Shown in pieces: positions 47,545-56,420 of a stretch of DNA of 64,000 bases. Position 1 is the stretch's first letter, and every line of letters begins with the position of its first letter. Source of the DNA: Lacticaseibacillus absianus (GTDB lineage Bacteria; Bacillota; Bacilli; Lactobacillales; Lactobacillaceae); assembly GCF_013407595.1 (NCBI RefSeq), contig NZ_JABEKX010000002.1:682001-746000 (forward strand), written 5' to 3'. The position numbers and the translations under genes are program-made. The notes beneath the pieces are model-generated. The model was not told the origin of the DNA, did no database searches, and saw nothing but the letters and a program-made list of their open reading frames with translations.

Positions 47545-47572
47545 GGGGATGCAACAGAAAGGGGCCGTTAAA

Positions 47573-48589
47573 ATGTACTATGTCTTGATGACGTCGCATG
47601 ATATTCGCATGAATCTTGCAACAGAACAATACCTAATGAACAACAAGAATTTTGATGAACCGCTGCTGCTGTTTTACTACGAGGGGCCAAGCGTGATCGT
47701 TGGGCGGAACCAGAATACCCAAGAAGAGCTGAATCAGGCCTACGTTGACGCACACCAAGTTGTCGTGACGCGGCGGCTATCTGGTGGCGGCGCGGTCTAC
47801 CACGATCTGGGCAACCTCTGTTTCTCCTTTGTGGTCGATGCCGATTCGAAGGATTTCGGCGACTTCAAGTCTTTCACCCAACCGATCGTTGACGCGTTGC
47901 ACCAGATGGGCGCGACCGGTGCCGAGGTCTCTGGGCGCAACGACATGCTGATCGACGGCAAGAAGTTCTCCGGCAGCGCGATGTACACGCGAGACGGCAA
48001 GACCTTCTCACACGGCACGCTAATGCTAGACGTCGATATGTCTGTCGTGCCACAGGTCTTGAATGTCCCAGCGGACAAGATCGCCTCTAAGGGGATCCAA
48101 AGCGTCCGCGCGCGGGTCACGAACCTCCGCCCTTACCTGGCTCCCGCTTATCAGGCGATCACGGTCCCGGAGTTTCGCGATATCTTGTTGACGCGCTTGT
48201 TCGGGGTCGACTCGGTCGACGCGATCGCAGACCGGGAATACCAGATCACGCCTGAGGACCAAGTCGAGATCGACCGGCTTTACCGTGAGGTCTACAGCAA
48301 CTGGGATTGGGTCTACGGCAAGTCCCCGGCCTTCACGCAGCAGAAACGTCAGCATTTCGACATGGGCACGATCGATGCACGCCTCACGGTTGAAGGGGCC
48401 AAGATCCAAGCCGTCAAGTTCTTCGGTGACTTCTTCGGGCCTAAGGACGCCAGTGAGGTCGCCAATGCGCTGATCGGCGTGGTGTACGACCGGGCGCACA
48501 TTACGGCCGCCCTTGAGCCGATCGACACGGCGCAGTATTTCACGGGCATCCCGAAGGCGCAACTCGTCGACTTACTCGTACGCGCCTGA
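47573..48589 (+). CDS. lplA: Lipoate-protein ligase
   Basis: The enzyme attaches free lipoate to E2 subunits or GcvH through lipoyl-AMP. The 338-residue protein has the catalytic domain with RRLSGGGAVYHDLGN and the lysine in NDMLIDGKKFSGSA, followed by a C-terminal accessory domain of about 80 residues. A longer frame from 47516 crosses the promoter; the ATG at 47573 has AAAGGGG eight bases upstream. No lipoylated target gene lies nearby. Confidence 0.95.
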   Translation: MYYVLMTSHDIRMNLATEQYLMNNKNFDEPLLLFYYEGPSVIVGRNQNTQEELNQAYVDAHQVVVTRRLSGGGAVYHDLGNLCFSFVVDADSKDFGDFKSFTQPIVDALHQMGATGAEVSGRNDMLIDGKKFSGSAMYTRDGKTFSHGTLMLDVDMSVVPQVLNVPADKIASKGIQSVRARVTNLRPYLAPAYQAITVPEFRDILLTRLFGVDSVDAIADREYQITPEDQVEIDRLYREVYSNWDWVYGKSPAFTQQKRQHFDMGTIDARLTVEGAKIQAVKFFGDFFGPKDASEVANALIGVVYDRAHITAALEPIDTAQYFTGIPKAQLVDLLVRA

Positions 48590-48603
48590 GCCGAACGACG
48601 CGC

Positions 48604-48648
48604 AACAGCGCCTCGATCGCACGAGAGATGTGCGGTCGAGGCGCTGTT
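48604..48648. terminator. Bidirectional terminator after lplA
   Basis: Nineteen-base arms (48604-48622 and 48630-48648) with one wobble pair lie between lplA and the convergent small gene. Confidence 0.9.
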
Positions 48649-48678
48649 TGGGTGCGTCAAGTCAGTGCGCCCAGTCGC

Positions 48679-48906
48679 TCATGCCCAAGCGATCTTGGCG
48701 ATGGCGTATTCTTGTAGACGTTTGGCGCCCTTGGCCGTCGTGATCGTGACGGTGCTGCGCTCCTGATACGGTTTGACCGTGCCCGGGATGATCGAATCAA
48801 CGACGCCGCGTAGCTGCTGCTTGTCGATGGTGTGGATCTTCACCGGTCGGTGAGTCAATAGAGCATCCTCCAGTAAGCCAATGATCTCAGTGGTGCGTTG
48901 CGCCAT
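48679..48906 (-). CDS. Small basic protein of unknown function, possibly SH3/Sm-like
   Basis: I cannot assign this 75-residue protein. After an N-terminal helix (about 3-18) it shows a pattern of strands, VKIHTIDKQQLRGVVDSI then STVTITTAKG, which suggests a small beta-barrel of the Sm or SH3 type. The ATG at 48906 lies nine bases after AGGAGG. It is monocistronic, with a strong terminator on its far side. A role in RNA or DNA binding would fit the fold guess but is not shown. It looks like a true gene because of its ribosome binding site and normal codon use. Confidence 0.7.
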   Translation of the reverse strand: MAQRTTEIIGLLEDALLTHRPVKIHTIDKQQLRGVVDSIIPGTVKPYQERSTVTITTAKGAKRLQEYAIAKIAWA

Positions 48907-48974
48907 GAGCAAGTACCTCCTTTTGTTTGCTGAAACCGATTACACGTTCAGTATACCCGAGCGGTACGCAAAAA

Positions 48975-49904
48975 TCAGTACCCGGTGGCCAGGTCCACTT
49001 GATTCTTAACAATTGCCCCTGTCGCGTCAAGGCTCAAGACGTTGGGCAAAAAAATCTCGGCGACGGCCTGTCGCAGGTGTGTGACCGTCCCGGATACATG
49101 GGGGGTCAGGAGCAGATTAGGGGTGTGCCATAGCGGCGATCCGGCTGGTAGCGGTTCCTGCTCGAAGACATCAAGCGCGGCGCCGGTCAACTGGCCTGTG
49201 CGGAGCGCCGCCAGCAACGCGTCGGTGTCGACCGACGGCCCGCGTCCCACGTTGATGAACACCGGTGCGGCCGTCAAGTCAGCCCAAAACGCGGCGTCGA
49301 AGAAGTGCTGCGTCGCGGGCGTTAGCGGCATCACGTTGACGATCACCCGGGCGTTGTGGATCGGCGTCAAGTCGGCCGCTGTCGTCACTTCGGCGAACCC
49401 AGGGGTTTCGCGCCCACGGCGGTTGACCCCGATCACGGTCATCCCCTGCTGGCCCAGTTGCCGGGCGATCGCCTGGCCGATATGACCGGTGCCGAACACG
49501 GCCGCGCGTTCACCGGTCAATTCAAACATCGCGGCACGCCGCGCTTGGCCATCCCAGCTAGTCGCGATCGGAAACAGCCCACGGGCAAAGGCCAGCGTCG
49601 CGCCGAGGACAGACGCTGCGATCGGCGCAGCGTGGATCCCACTGGTGTTCGCGAGTATGATCCCTTGCTGGGCGAGTGTTGCCAGCGGCAGGTAATCGAC
49701 GCCGGCGGAGACCGCCTGAATGAAGCGGACGTGGTTAGGCGCGGCAAGGATCGCGGCGGCGCGGTCATCCCAGCCCAAGATCGCATCGATCGTTGGGCCC
49801 ATCTCGGATCGGTAGTCTGCCTGGCGGATCACGGTGAGCTCAGGGTGTTGCGTCAATGTCTTCTCGGCGTCTGCCGGGAGATCGAACAAGGTCAAGACCT
49901 TCAC
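48975..49904 (-). CDS. D-2-hydroxyacid dehydrogenase family protein
   Basis: This 309-residue NAD(P)-dependent oxidoreductase reduces 2-oxo acids or glyoxylate-like compounds; the substrate is unknown. The nucleotide-binding motif is FGTGHIGQAIARQL, the NVGRGPSVDTDAL segment carries the conserved Arg, ALDVFEQEPLP the Glu, and LTPHVSG the catalytic His. Frames starting at 49985 and 49919 run over the ribosome binding site; the GTG at 49904 has GGAGG eight bases upstream. It overlaps nothing and follows rlmL by 28 bases, so it may be co-transcribed with it. Confidence 0.88.
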   Translation of the reverse strand: MKVLTLFDLPADAEKTLTQHPELTVIRQADYRSEMGPTIDAILGWDDRAAAILAAPNHVRFIQAVSAGVDYLPLATLAQQGIILANTSGIHAAPIAASVLGATLAFARGLFPIATSWDGQARRAAMFELTGERAAVFGTGHIGQAIARQLGQQGMTVIGVNRRGRETPGFAEVTTAADLTPIHNARVIVNVMPLTPATQHFFDAAFWADLTAAPVFINVGRGPSVDTDALLAALRTGQLTGAALDVFEQEPLPAGSPLWHTPNLLLTPHVSGTVTHLRQAVAEIFLPNVLSLDATGAIVKNQVDLATGY

Positions 49905-49932
49905 TTCTGCCACCTCCATCAGTGCGTATGCG

Positions 49933-51060
49933 TTAAGCCCGCTGAGTCGCCCAATACTGGAATAGGTCGGTCCGCAGGCTCCCATTGTAGAGCTTGCGGC
50001 GTTTGGTCGCCTTGCTGCCGAACGCCTTTTCGAAGCCTAGATCGGCCGTCAGGATGTACTTGCTCCAACCCGGCATCTGACTGTAGATCTGGCCCATCTC
50101 TGCGTATAGCTTGCGCGCGGCTTCCAGCTCCCCCATTCGCTTCCCATAAGGGGGATTGGCGACTAGGACCCCGCGTGGCTGGGTCGGGTGATTGTCTTTG
50201 ACGGCCAGTTGCTTGAAGGTGATGTTGTGTAACAGGCCTGCCTGCTTCGCATTCAGACGTGAGACTTCGATCATCTCCTGGTTGATATCGCATCCGGTGA
50301 TGTCCAGCGGCCGGTCGAAGTCGGCCGCATCCATGGCGGCGTCTTTGGCCGCCGTCAGGGTCGCCTGATCGAAGAAGGCAAAATCCTCGAAGGCAAACCG
50401 ACGCTGCAGACCGGGAGCGATGTTCAGGCCGATCAGCGCGGCTTCGATCGGGATTGTCCCTGAGCCACAGGTCGGATCCATGAACGGCAATTCGGGGCGC
50501 CAGTTCGTCAGCATCACCAAGGCCGCCGCGAAGTTCTCCTTCATCGGCGCCTCCCCCTTTGCGATCCGGTAGCCGCGCTTGAACAGTGATGGTCCAGTCG
50601 TATCGATCGTCAGCGTCGCAATGTCCTTGAGGATCGACACCTCGAGCGGATACGTGTGGCCGGTTTCGGGCAGGCGCCCGCGGCGGTGGTAGACGGTCGC
50701 CAGCTTATCGACGATCGCTTTTTTGGTGATCGCCTGGACGTCTGGCTCAGCGTGTAGCGTTGAGCGCACGCTACGTCCCGCGACTGGAAACGCGGCATCC
50801 AGTGGGAGGTACTGGTCCCATGGCAGGGCCTTGACCCCTTCGAAGAGGTCATCGAAGGTGGTGGCCTTGAACTGGCCAACGATGATCTTGATGCGGTCTG
50901 CGGTGCGCAACCAGACGTTCGCGGTGGCGATCGCCTGGTCGTCGCCGCTGAAGAACACCTTGCCGTTGTCGGTCGTCGTCTCGAAGCCGAGGGCTTGGAG
51001 CTCACGTGCCGTCAGCGCTTCTAAGCCCGCGGCCATTGTCGCCATTAACTTGTGTTGCAT
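49933..51060 (-). CDS. THUMP-domain 23S rRNA methyltransferase (RlmL/YpsC type)
   Basis: The 375-residue protein has an N-terminal THUMP RNA-binding domain (about 50-150) and a Rossmann methyltransferase domain. It shows FMDPTCGSGTIPIEAAL for SAM binding and the NPPYG motif of N6-adenine or N2-guanine methylation. RlmL of E. coli forms m2G2445 in 23S rRNA; the same target is probable here. The ATG at 51060 follows AAGGAG. It lies downstream of rnpB and gpsB on the minus strand, a conserved order in Bacillales and Lactobacillales. Confidence 0.92.
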   Translation of the reverse strand: MQHKLMATMAAGLEALTARELQALGFETTTDNGKVFFSGDDQAIATANVWLRTADRIKIIVGQFKATTFDDLFEGVKALPWDQYLPLDAAFPVAGRSVRSTLHAEPDVQAITKKAIVDKLATVYHRRGRLPETGHTYPLEVSILKDIATLTIDTTGPSLFKRGYRIAKGEAPMKENFAAALVMLTNWRPELPFMDPTCGSGTIPIEAALIGLNIAPGLQRRFAFEDFAFFDQATLTAAKDAAMDAADFDRPLDITGCDINQEMIEVSRLNAKQAGLLHNITFKQLAVKDNHPTQPRGVLVANPPYGKRMGELEAARKLYAEMGQIYSQMPGWSKYILTADLGFEKAFGSKATKRRKLYNGSLRTDLFQYWATQRA

Positions 51061-51138
51061 ATTTTCTCCTTCGGGGTGCAGATTCAATACCTTTATTGTA
51101 CCTGTTTTGGGACGCGTAGACGAGCCTCACGCCACAGA

Positions 51139-51168
51139 CAAAAAAACAGCCCGAGCGAACTCGGACTG
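51139..51168 (-). terminator. Terminator of rnpB
   Basis: On the minus strand the stem CAGTCCGAG / CTCGGGCTG with a TTCG tetraloop is followed by seven T. Confidence 0.92.
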
Positions 51169-51173
51169 TGCCT

Positions 51174-51550
51174 GCTTGCAGACCCCTATAAGCCATGTTT
51201 TGTTCAAGTGCGCCATCAGGCAAGGCGCACCGTCAGTAATCATCTATCTCAGCTTTCGCTGTATGGCCGTCGGTTCAATTCCCATGGTCATACGCCCCTA
51301 CCAAAGTTTGGGTTACTCGCTCGCGGGGTTTACCCGTTCCAATCCCCCTGTTTCCAAGGGGCATCGTCTCTGTGGCACTTTCAGGCCGACTCACGCATGA
51401 CCGAAGTTTTAGCGCTTTAAGCCGCCGTTACCGTTGCCGGTACCCAGGCTTATTGGGCCTGGCACGAACACTACAAGCATCGCAGCTTGTGCGGGCATGG
51501 ACTTTCCTCACCTGACTGAAGCCAGGCGCGATTACTCGTGATCTGCAAGC
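51174..51550 (-). ncRNA. rnpB: RNase P RNA (B type)
   Basis: This is the catalytic RNA that trims the 5' ends of pre-tRNAs. On the minus strand the conserved 5' element GAGGAAAGTCCATGC lies at 51510-51496, the TAGTGTTCGTGCC element at about 51475, GAAAGTGCCACAG and GGTAAACCC in the middle, and ACAAAACATGGCTTATAG at 51204-51187. The outer stem P1 pairs GCTTGCAGA at 51550 with TCTGCAAGC at 51174. The arrangement is that of Bacillus-type RNA. Ends are set by P1 and are approximate. It lies between gpsB and rlmL. Confidence 0.97.
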
Positions 51551-51560
51551 GATTCACGGA

Positions 51561-51950
51561 TTAGTAGCGATCGATCCCCATCGGGTCGGTCGGCTTCTGG
51601 CCGCCGTCGGCCAGCTTGCTCCCGAAGACGTGACGTTCCAAGTTCGACAGGCGCTTGAGGATGTCGTAATTGGTCGCGCTCGCGTTCGGCTGTGACGGGG
51701 TGGCCGCCGCGACGTTCTTGGAGACGCTCAGCTGCTTGGTCAGCTCATCGACACGACTGCGCAAGCGCGCATTCTCCTCGGTCAGCCGATCCAGTTCCGC
51801 ATTGTAGGCCTCGTAGTCCTTGATCACCTGATCGAGGAACTCATCGACTTCATCCGCGTCGTAGCCACGCACCTTCGTCTTGAAGTTCTTCTCCAAAATG
51901 GTCTTGGCATCGAGCTGCAAGTTGAACGTTGCTTCGTTGTTGTTTTCCAT
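51561..51950 (-). CDS. gpsB: GpsB cell-division and peptidoglycan regulator
   Basis: GpsB links cell-wall synthases, such as class A PBPs, to the division site. The 129-residue protein has the DivIVA-like membrane-binding N-terminus with [20 protein letters not shown], then a coiled coil (about 45-75), a linker, and the short C-terminal trimerisation helix [13 protein letters not shown]. The ATG at 51950 has a GAGGTG site. It sits between ypsA and rnpB, close to the class A PBP gene. Confidence 0.96.
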   Translation of the reverse strand: MENNNEATFNLQLDAKTILEKNFKTKVRGYDADEVDEFLDQVIKDYEAYNAELDRLTEENARLRSRVDELTKQLSVSKNVAAATPSQPNASATNYDILKRLSNLERHVFGSKLADGGQKPTDPMGIDRY

Positions 51951-51992
51951 AACCGAACACCTCGTCGTTTTCCCTAAACACAGGATGAATTA

Positions 51993-52021
51993 AGCATACC
52001 ATATTCGACCGGGTTTGAAAA
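51993..52021 (-). promoter_or_regulatory. Probable promoter of gpsB
   Basis: On the minus strand TTTTCA (52021-52016) and TATGCT (51998-51993) are 17 bases apart. Confidence 0.4.
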
Positions 52022-52053
52022 TGAAAAAATGCGTCACACCGGCGTTGAACGGC

Positions 52054-52626
52054 TCACTCGTCCCAGTGCTGGGCCGCTTGCGCCTCACCGTACGCCCGGG
52101 CGGCTTCCTCTAGGTCGGGCATCGTCAGCAGCTGCACCGGATATGGGCGCCGCTTAGCTTCCGCCTGTGCCGTCTGGTACGCGAAGCGCGGTTTGCCCTC
52201 AAACTCGGGGTCGTACACGAACAGCGCCTGGTCGGTGTGCTGGGCCATGAAGCGCGTGTAATCGCTGAGTTGTTGCGGGCGCTCGTACGGGTGGCTGGAG
52301 GTATTACCGTGGTAGTCGACTTGTGTGATCAGGGTGGCCAGTTGGCCCTGATTCGCCTCATTCCACTGATGGCCAAACTCAGCAAACGGCAACATCAGCG
52401 CGACTTTGAGCGCCGGATAGTCGGTCCGCAAGTCGAGTGCCAGGCTGGCGGCCCACTGCTCGACCCCCAGCTCCCCACCGGTGATCACCCACGCTAGCCC
52501 GTCTTCTAACAGTGGGCGTAGCGCGTTTCTTAACGCATATTTAATGACGGTGATCTTCGGATCCGTCGCCCCGTACGCGCCGAGTTCCCACGCGCGGTAA
52601 CCGGTCAGCCAAACTCTTGCCCCCAA
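52054..52626 (-). CDS. YpsA/DUF1273 SLOG-family protein
   Basis: The 190-residue protein belongs to the YpsA (DUF1273) family with a Rossmann-like SLOG fold. YpsA affects cell division or stress responses in Bacillus and Staphylococcus, probably by binding a nucleotide. Conserved parts are the start VWLTGYRAWELG, the glycine-rich ITGGELGVEQWA, and the ALFVYDPEFEGKP segment. The start is TTG at 52626 behind AGGGGGG. It is divergent from recU and lies upstream of gpsB, as in other Firmicutes. Confidence 0.93.
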   Translation of the reverse strand: MGARVWLTGYRAWELGAYGATDPKITVIKYALRNALRPLLEDGLAWVITGGELGVEQWAASLALDLRTDYPALKVALMLPFAEFGHQWNEANQGQLATLITQVDYHGNTSSHPYERPQQLSDYTRFMAQHTDQALFVYDPEFEGKPRFAYQTAQAEAKRRPYPVQLLTMPDLEEAARAYGEAQAAQHWDE

Positions 52627-52667
52627 AGTCGTCCCCCCCTATTCGATTAGGTCAAATTCACGGTCCT

Positions 52668-52676
52668 TGTTATAAT
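52668..52676 (+). promoter_or_regulatory. Extended -10 promoter of recU-pbp1A
   Basis: TATAAT at 52671-52676 is preceded by TG one base upstream, an extended -10 that can work without a good -35 box. Confidence 0.6.
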
Positions 52677-52696
52677 AGCACTAGGAGTGTGATCCT

Positions 52697-53314
52697 ATGA
52701 CGATTCGTTATCCTAATGGTAAGCCATACGCGGCACCCGCGCAAACTACGCGGTCTGCGCCTGTCGAGTATGGCGGCCGCGGCATGACTTTAGAAGAAGA
52801 ACTCAATCAGAGCAATCAATATTACCGCCAGGCGCAAAAGGCGGTCGTGTACAAGAAACCGACCCCGCTTCAGATCGTTAAGGTCGATTACCCGTCGCGG
52901 GCACAGGCAGTTGTGCGGGAGGCGTACTTCAAGACCCCTTCGACGACGGACTATAACGGGGTCTATCAAGGCCGCTACCTTGACTTTGACGCCAAAGAGA
53001 CCAAGAACAAGCAGAGTTTTCCGCTCAAGAATTTTCATCCACACCAGGTCGCGCACTTCAACGCTTGCTTGGCCCAAGGCGGGATCTGCTTCGTGGTGAT
53101 CCGCTTCGTCACCTCGGGCCGGTTATTCGTCTACCCAGCAAGCGACTTGAACCGTTTCTGGACTGCCGCCCAGCGTGGTGAGCGCAAGTCCATCCCGCTC
53201 AGCGAGCTTGAGCAGCACGGCTTCGAGCTTCATCCGCAACTCCAACCGTTGATCCCGTACCTGGACGGGGTCGATTGGCTGATCCAAACAAAGAGAGGGA
53301 CCCAGAATGGCTAA
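52697..53314 (+). CDS. recU: RecU Holliday junction resolvase
   Basis: RecU cuts four-way DNA junctions in recombination and chromosome segregation. The 205-residue protein has the catalytic cluster D85 (STTDYNG), D98 and K100 (YLDFDAKET), with the usual Glu replaced by Asp at 98, and the stalk segment IRFVTSGRLFVYPAS. AGGAG precedes the ATG. Its stop overlaps the PBP1A gene by eight bases, the standard recU-pbp1A operon of Firmicutes. Confidence 0.95.
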   Translation: MTIRYPNGKPYAAPAQTTRSAPVEYGGRGMTLEEELNQSNQYYRQAQKAVVYKKPTPLQIVKVDYPSRAQAVVREAYFKTPSTTDYNGVYQGRYLDFDAKETKNKQSFPLKNFHPHQVAHFNACLAQGGICFVVIRFVTSGRLFVYPASDLNRFWTAAQRGERKSIPLSELEQHGFELHPQLQPLIPYLDGVDWLIQTKRGTQNG

Positions 53315-55634
53315 AACAACTCCGTCGCGTGTCGCGTCTAGGCGCACACGCCAATCTAACTCACCACAAAAAAAGGCAGGTAAACACCGCCCCGGCCGCG
53401 TCCTGCGAGTCTTTCGCTGGTTGGCCCTGGCTTTCGTGCTGGCGCTGGTCGCCGGCATCGGCCTATTCGCGTGGTACGCCAAGGATGCGCCGACGATCAC
53501 TCAAGAGGACCTGATGAGCGGTGGGAGCAGCACGCTGTATGCCAACAACAAAAAGTTGCTCAGCCTCGGCACGGAGAATCGGGTCTATGTCACGGCCGAT
53601 AAGATCCCCCAGCAGCTCAAAGACGCGGTCGTCTCAATCGAAGACCGGCGCTTCTACCGTGAAGCACTGGGGATCGACCCGATCCGCATCGCCGGGGCCG
53701 CGCTGAGCAACGTCAAAGCTAAGCTCACCGGGACTAGCAACGGACCTGAAGGCGGCTCGACCCTCACCCAGCAGCTCGTCAAACTCGCAGTCTTCTCCAC
53801 CAAAACGTCAGATCAGACCCTGCGGCGCAAGGCTCAAGAAGCCTGGCTAGCGGTCAAGGTCGAGCGCCAGTACTCCAAAGCCCAGATCCTCGAGTTCTAT
53901 ATCAACAAGGTCTACATGAACTACGGTCAGCGCGGGATGGCGACCGGGGCCCAGTACTACTACGGCAAGTCCTTGAGTCAGCTGAATCTCGCCCAGACGG
54001 CGTTCATTGCCGGTTTGGGGCAGTCGCCTGCAGGCTATGACCCCTACACTTACCCAGACCGCGCCAAGGCGCGGCGGGACGCCGTGATCGACGCGATGTT
54101 GCGTGAAGACAAGATCTCCCAGGCACAGGCGACGGCGGCCAAGGCCACCGCGATCACAGCCGGGTTGAAGCCTAAGACGACGACCACGAGCAACGTCAAC
54201 ACGGTCGATAAAGTGATCGACTCTTATCTGACTGAGGTGATCAAGCAGGTCAAAGCCAAACTCGATGTCGATCCTTACGCCGAGAACCTGAAGATCTACA
54301 CGAACATGGATTATGAGACCCAAAAGAAGCTGTACGACTTGGTCAACAATGACGAATCGATCGGCTTTGACGACGACAAGTTGCAGACCGCGGTCACCTT
54401 GTCCGACCCCAAAACGGGTGCGGTGATCGCCCAGATCGGTGGCCGCAAGACTGGGGATGTGCGACTCGCCTACAACCGAGCGACGCGTAACGATCGCAGT
54501 AACGGCTCGACGATGAAGCCGCTGATGGATTACGCGCCGGCGATCGAGTACTTGAACTACTCCACCTACCAGCAGTTCGATGACACGCCGTACAATTATC
54601 CCGGAACGACCACGCCCCTGTACGATTTTGACCGTGGCTACCTCGGTCGGATCTCGATGCGCACGGCTCTGGAGCAGTCGCGTAACATCGTGGCGATCAA
54701 GGCGCTCGACGATGTCGGCTTGAGTCGCTCGGTGAACTTCCTCAAGGGCTTGGGCATCGACTTGCCGACCGATCAGCAGGTCTACGCTAGTGGGATCGGG
54801 GCCTCGGTCACGACTGAACAGGAGACGGCGGCATACGGCGCGTTGGCCAACGGTGGGACCTACTACAAGCCGTCGTACATCAGCAAGGTCGTGACGGCCG
54901 ATGGTGAGACGGTCAATTTCAAGAATGCGGGCACCCGCGCGATGAAGTCGAGTACCGCCTACATGGTGACCGACATGCTCAAGGGCGTTATCACGCGCGG
55001 GACTGGGACCAGCGCGGCGATCAGCGGACTGATCCAAGCGGGCAAGACCGGGACGACCAACTACAGCGATGAAGAGTTGGCGAAAAACAGCGCGCTCAGC
55101 GGCCGAGTCAAGGATTCTTGGTTCACTGGGTACACCCGAGACCGTGTAGCCAGCGTCTGGATTGGTTACGACAAGGCCCAACAAAATGGCGTCTCCCCGA
55201 CCGAAGAAGCGATCCCTAAGCGCCTGTACAAAGCGCTGATGACCTTCACATCCGAAGGGCTCACCAGCCGGGATTGGGTCAAGCCAGATTCGGTCAGCGT
55301 GGCCTACATTCTCAAAGGCAGCGACCCGGGAACCGAGATCACCGGTGACACCCGCAACACCACCCGTGAGCTCTACGTGCAAGGTTACGGCCCAACCACG
55401 CAAAAAGCGGTGACGACGCCACCGGCAAGTTCATCCTCGTCCTCGAGCAGCACCAGCAGCCAATCAAGTAGCATCAGTAGCCAGTCGACCTCGAGTTCGG
55501 TCAGCACCAGCAGCATTGAACCTAGCAGTACGCCGAGCAACAGTACGCCAAGCAGCAGTAGCACGCTGCCGCCTTCGTCATCAGAGCCCCCCGCCACCTC
55601 TGGCGGTTCTGGGGGTGACGGCGACGACGAGTGA
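53307..55634 (+). CDS. pbp1A: Class A penicillin-binding protein 1A with Ser-rich tail
   Basis: This is a bifunctional peptidoglycan synthase on the outer face of the membrane. The 775-residue protein has a basic cytoplasmic start, one transmembrane helix (about 33-56), a glycosyltransferase domain with E112 in EDRRFY and GGSTLTQQL at 149-157, and a transpeptidase domain with S401-T-M-K404, S458-R-N and K580-T-G. The last 73 or so residues are mostly Ser, Thr and Pro and end in an acidic Gly/Asp stretch. It is coupled to recU. GpsB, encoded nearby, is a known partner of such enzymes. Confidence 0.96.
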   Translation: MAKTTPSRVASRRTRQSNSPQKKAGKHRPGRVLRVFRWLALAFVLALVAGIGLFAWYAKDAPTITQEDLMSGGSSTLYANNKKLLSLGTENRVYVTADKIPQQLKDAVVSIEDRRFYREALGIDPIRIAGAALSNVKAKLTGTSNGPEGGSTLTQQLVKLAVFSTKTSDQTLRRKAQEAWLAVKVERQYSKAQILEFYINKVYMNYGQRGMATGAQYYYGKSLSQLNLAQTAFIAGLGQSPAGYDPYTYPDRAKARRDAVIDAMLREDKISQAQATAAKATAITAGLKPKTTTTSNVNTVDKVIDSYLTEVIKQVKAKLDVDPYAENLKIYTNMDYETQKKLYDLVNNDESIGFDDDKLQTAVTLSDPKTGAVIAQIGGRKTGDVRLAYNRATRNDRSNGSTMKPLMDYAPAIEYLNYSTYQQFDDTPYNYPGTTTPLYDFDRGYLGRISMRTALEQSRNIVAIKALDDVGLSRSVNFLKGLGIDLPTDQQVYASGIGASVTTEQETAAYGALANGGTYYKPSYISKVVTADGETVNFKNAGTRAMKSSTAYMVTDMLKGVITRGTGTSAAISGLIQAGKTGTTNYSDEELAKNSALSGRVKDSWFTGYTRDRVASVWIGYDKAQQNGVSPTEEAIPKRLYKALMTFTSEGLTSRDWVKPDSVSVAYILKGSDPGTEITGDTRNTTRELYVQGYGPTTQKAVTTPPASSSSSSSSTSSQSSSISSQSTSSSVSTSSIEPSSTPSNSTPSSSSTLPPSSSEPPATSGGSGGDGDDE

Positions 55635-55642
55635 GCGCCCGC

Positions 55643-55667
55643 AAGCCACCAGTGATGGTGGCTTTTT
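55643..55667 (+). terminator. Terminator of recU-pbp1A
   Basis: An 8-bp stem AAGCCACC / GGTGGCTT with a 6-base loop is followed by T residues. Confidence 0.93.
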
Positions 55668-55917
55668 GTGTGGCCGGATACGCGACCAAGGCTGAGGGGT
55701 CAAGCGGTGTTACCTAGCGCATCGCATGCCCTCCGGTAAAACTAGGGTCACAGGGGGGCGTGCGAATGCAGTGGTGACGGGCAGACATGTGCGCGCCGGA
55801 CCGCCACCGCAGGCTGGTGATCACGTCCCCTACCTGCGATCCTAAGGTGGGCGTTACGTGTTTGAATGAGGCAGTGCTTTTTTGGGGCTGCGATCGCCCT
55901 CGGCGTCCGAATGCGCC
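55668..55917. other. Intergenic stretch without recognised content
   Basis: Between two terminators lie 250 bases with no reading frame that looks real, no RNA gene that I recognise and no clear promoter. Confidence 0.6.
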
Positions 55918-55957
55918 AAGGGCCGCCTGTCACGTTTGTGGATGACAGGCGGCCCTT
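55918..55957 (-). terminator. Terminator of the comEB end of the dinG-nth cluster
   Basis: Perfect 15-base arms (55918-55932 and 55943-55957) with a 10-base loop stand just after the comEB stop codon. The tails are short. Confidence 0.88.
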
Positions 55958-55967
55958 TCCAGGTGGT

Positions 55968-56420
55968 CTAAAGTTTGGTCACTGCGACGTCGTGCGCCTC
56001 CAGCAGCGCCACCGCATAGGGATCGTTGTGGTAGTCATTCGCGTAGAAGACGCGGCTGACCCCTGCTTGGATCAACGCTTTGGTGCAGTTCAGGCACGGG
56101 AAAAACGTCACGTAGACGGCCGCGTTGCGCGTGGAGACGCCGTTTTGGGCGCATTGCAGGATCGCGTTCATCTCTGCGTGAAGCGTTCGGATGCAGTGGC
56201 CGTCGCGCATCAGGTGCCCGGCGTCATCGCAGTGCGGGTCGCCCGCGATGCTGCCGTTGTAGCCGGTCGCGATGATCCGGTGGGCCATCACCAGCACGGC
56301 GCCGACTGTCGCGCGCTCGCAGGTCGAGCGTTCGGCGATCGTGGTCGCCAGTTTCATGAAGTAGTGGTCCCAGGACTCACGGGTCGCGTGGCGTGTGGAA
56401 GGTAAGATCTGATCAGTCAT
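55968..56420 (-). CDS. comEB: Deoxycytidylate deaminase (ComEB type)
   Basis: The zinc enzyme converts dCMP to dUMP for dTTP synthesis. The 150-residue protein has the zinc site HAEMNAI with catalytic Glu and PCLNC with two Cys ligands; YNGSIAGDPHCDDAGH is typical of dCMP deaminases. It overlaps nth by eight bases, so uracil-producing and repair enzymes share a transcript. It is not beside comEA or comEC here, and a competence role should not be inferred. Confidence 0.93.
   Translation of the reverse strand: MTDQILPSTRHATRESWDHYFMKLATTIAERSTCERATVGAVLVMAHRIIATGYNGSIAGDPHCDDAGHLMRDGHCIRTLHAEMNAILQCAQNGVSTRNAAVYVTFFPCLNCTKALIQAGVSRVFYANDYHNDPYAVALLEAHDVAVTKL

Noticed and set aside
51174-51550. 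Small reading frames inside rnpB
   Set aside because: The interval is fully explained by the conserved RNase P RNA.
53847-55403. A 518-codon minus-strand frame opposite pbp1A
   Set aside because: It is an antisense shadow of a clear PBP gene in GC-rich DNA, with Arg/Val/Asp-rich low-complexity content.
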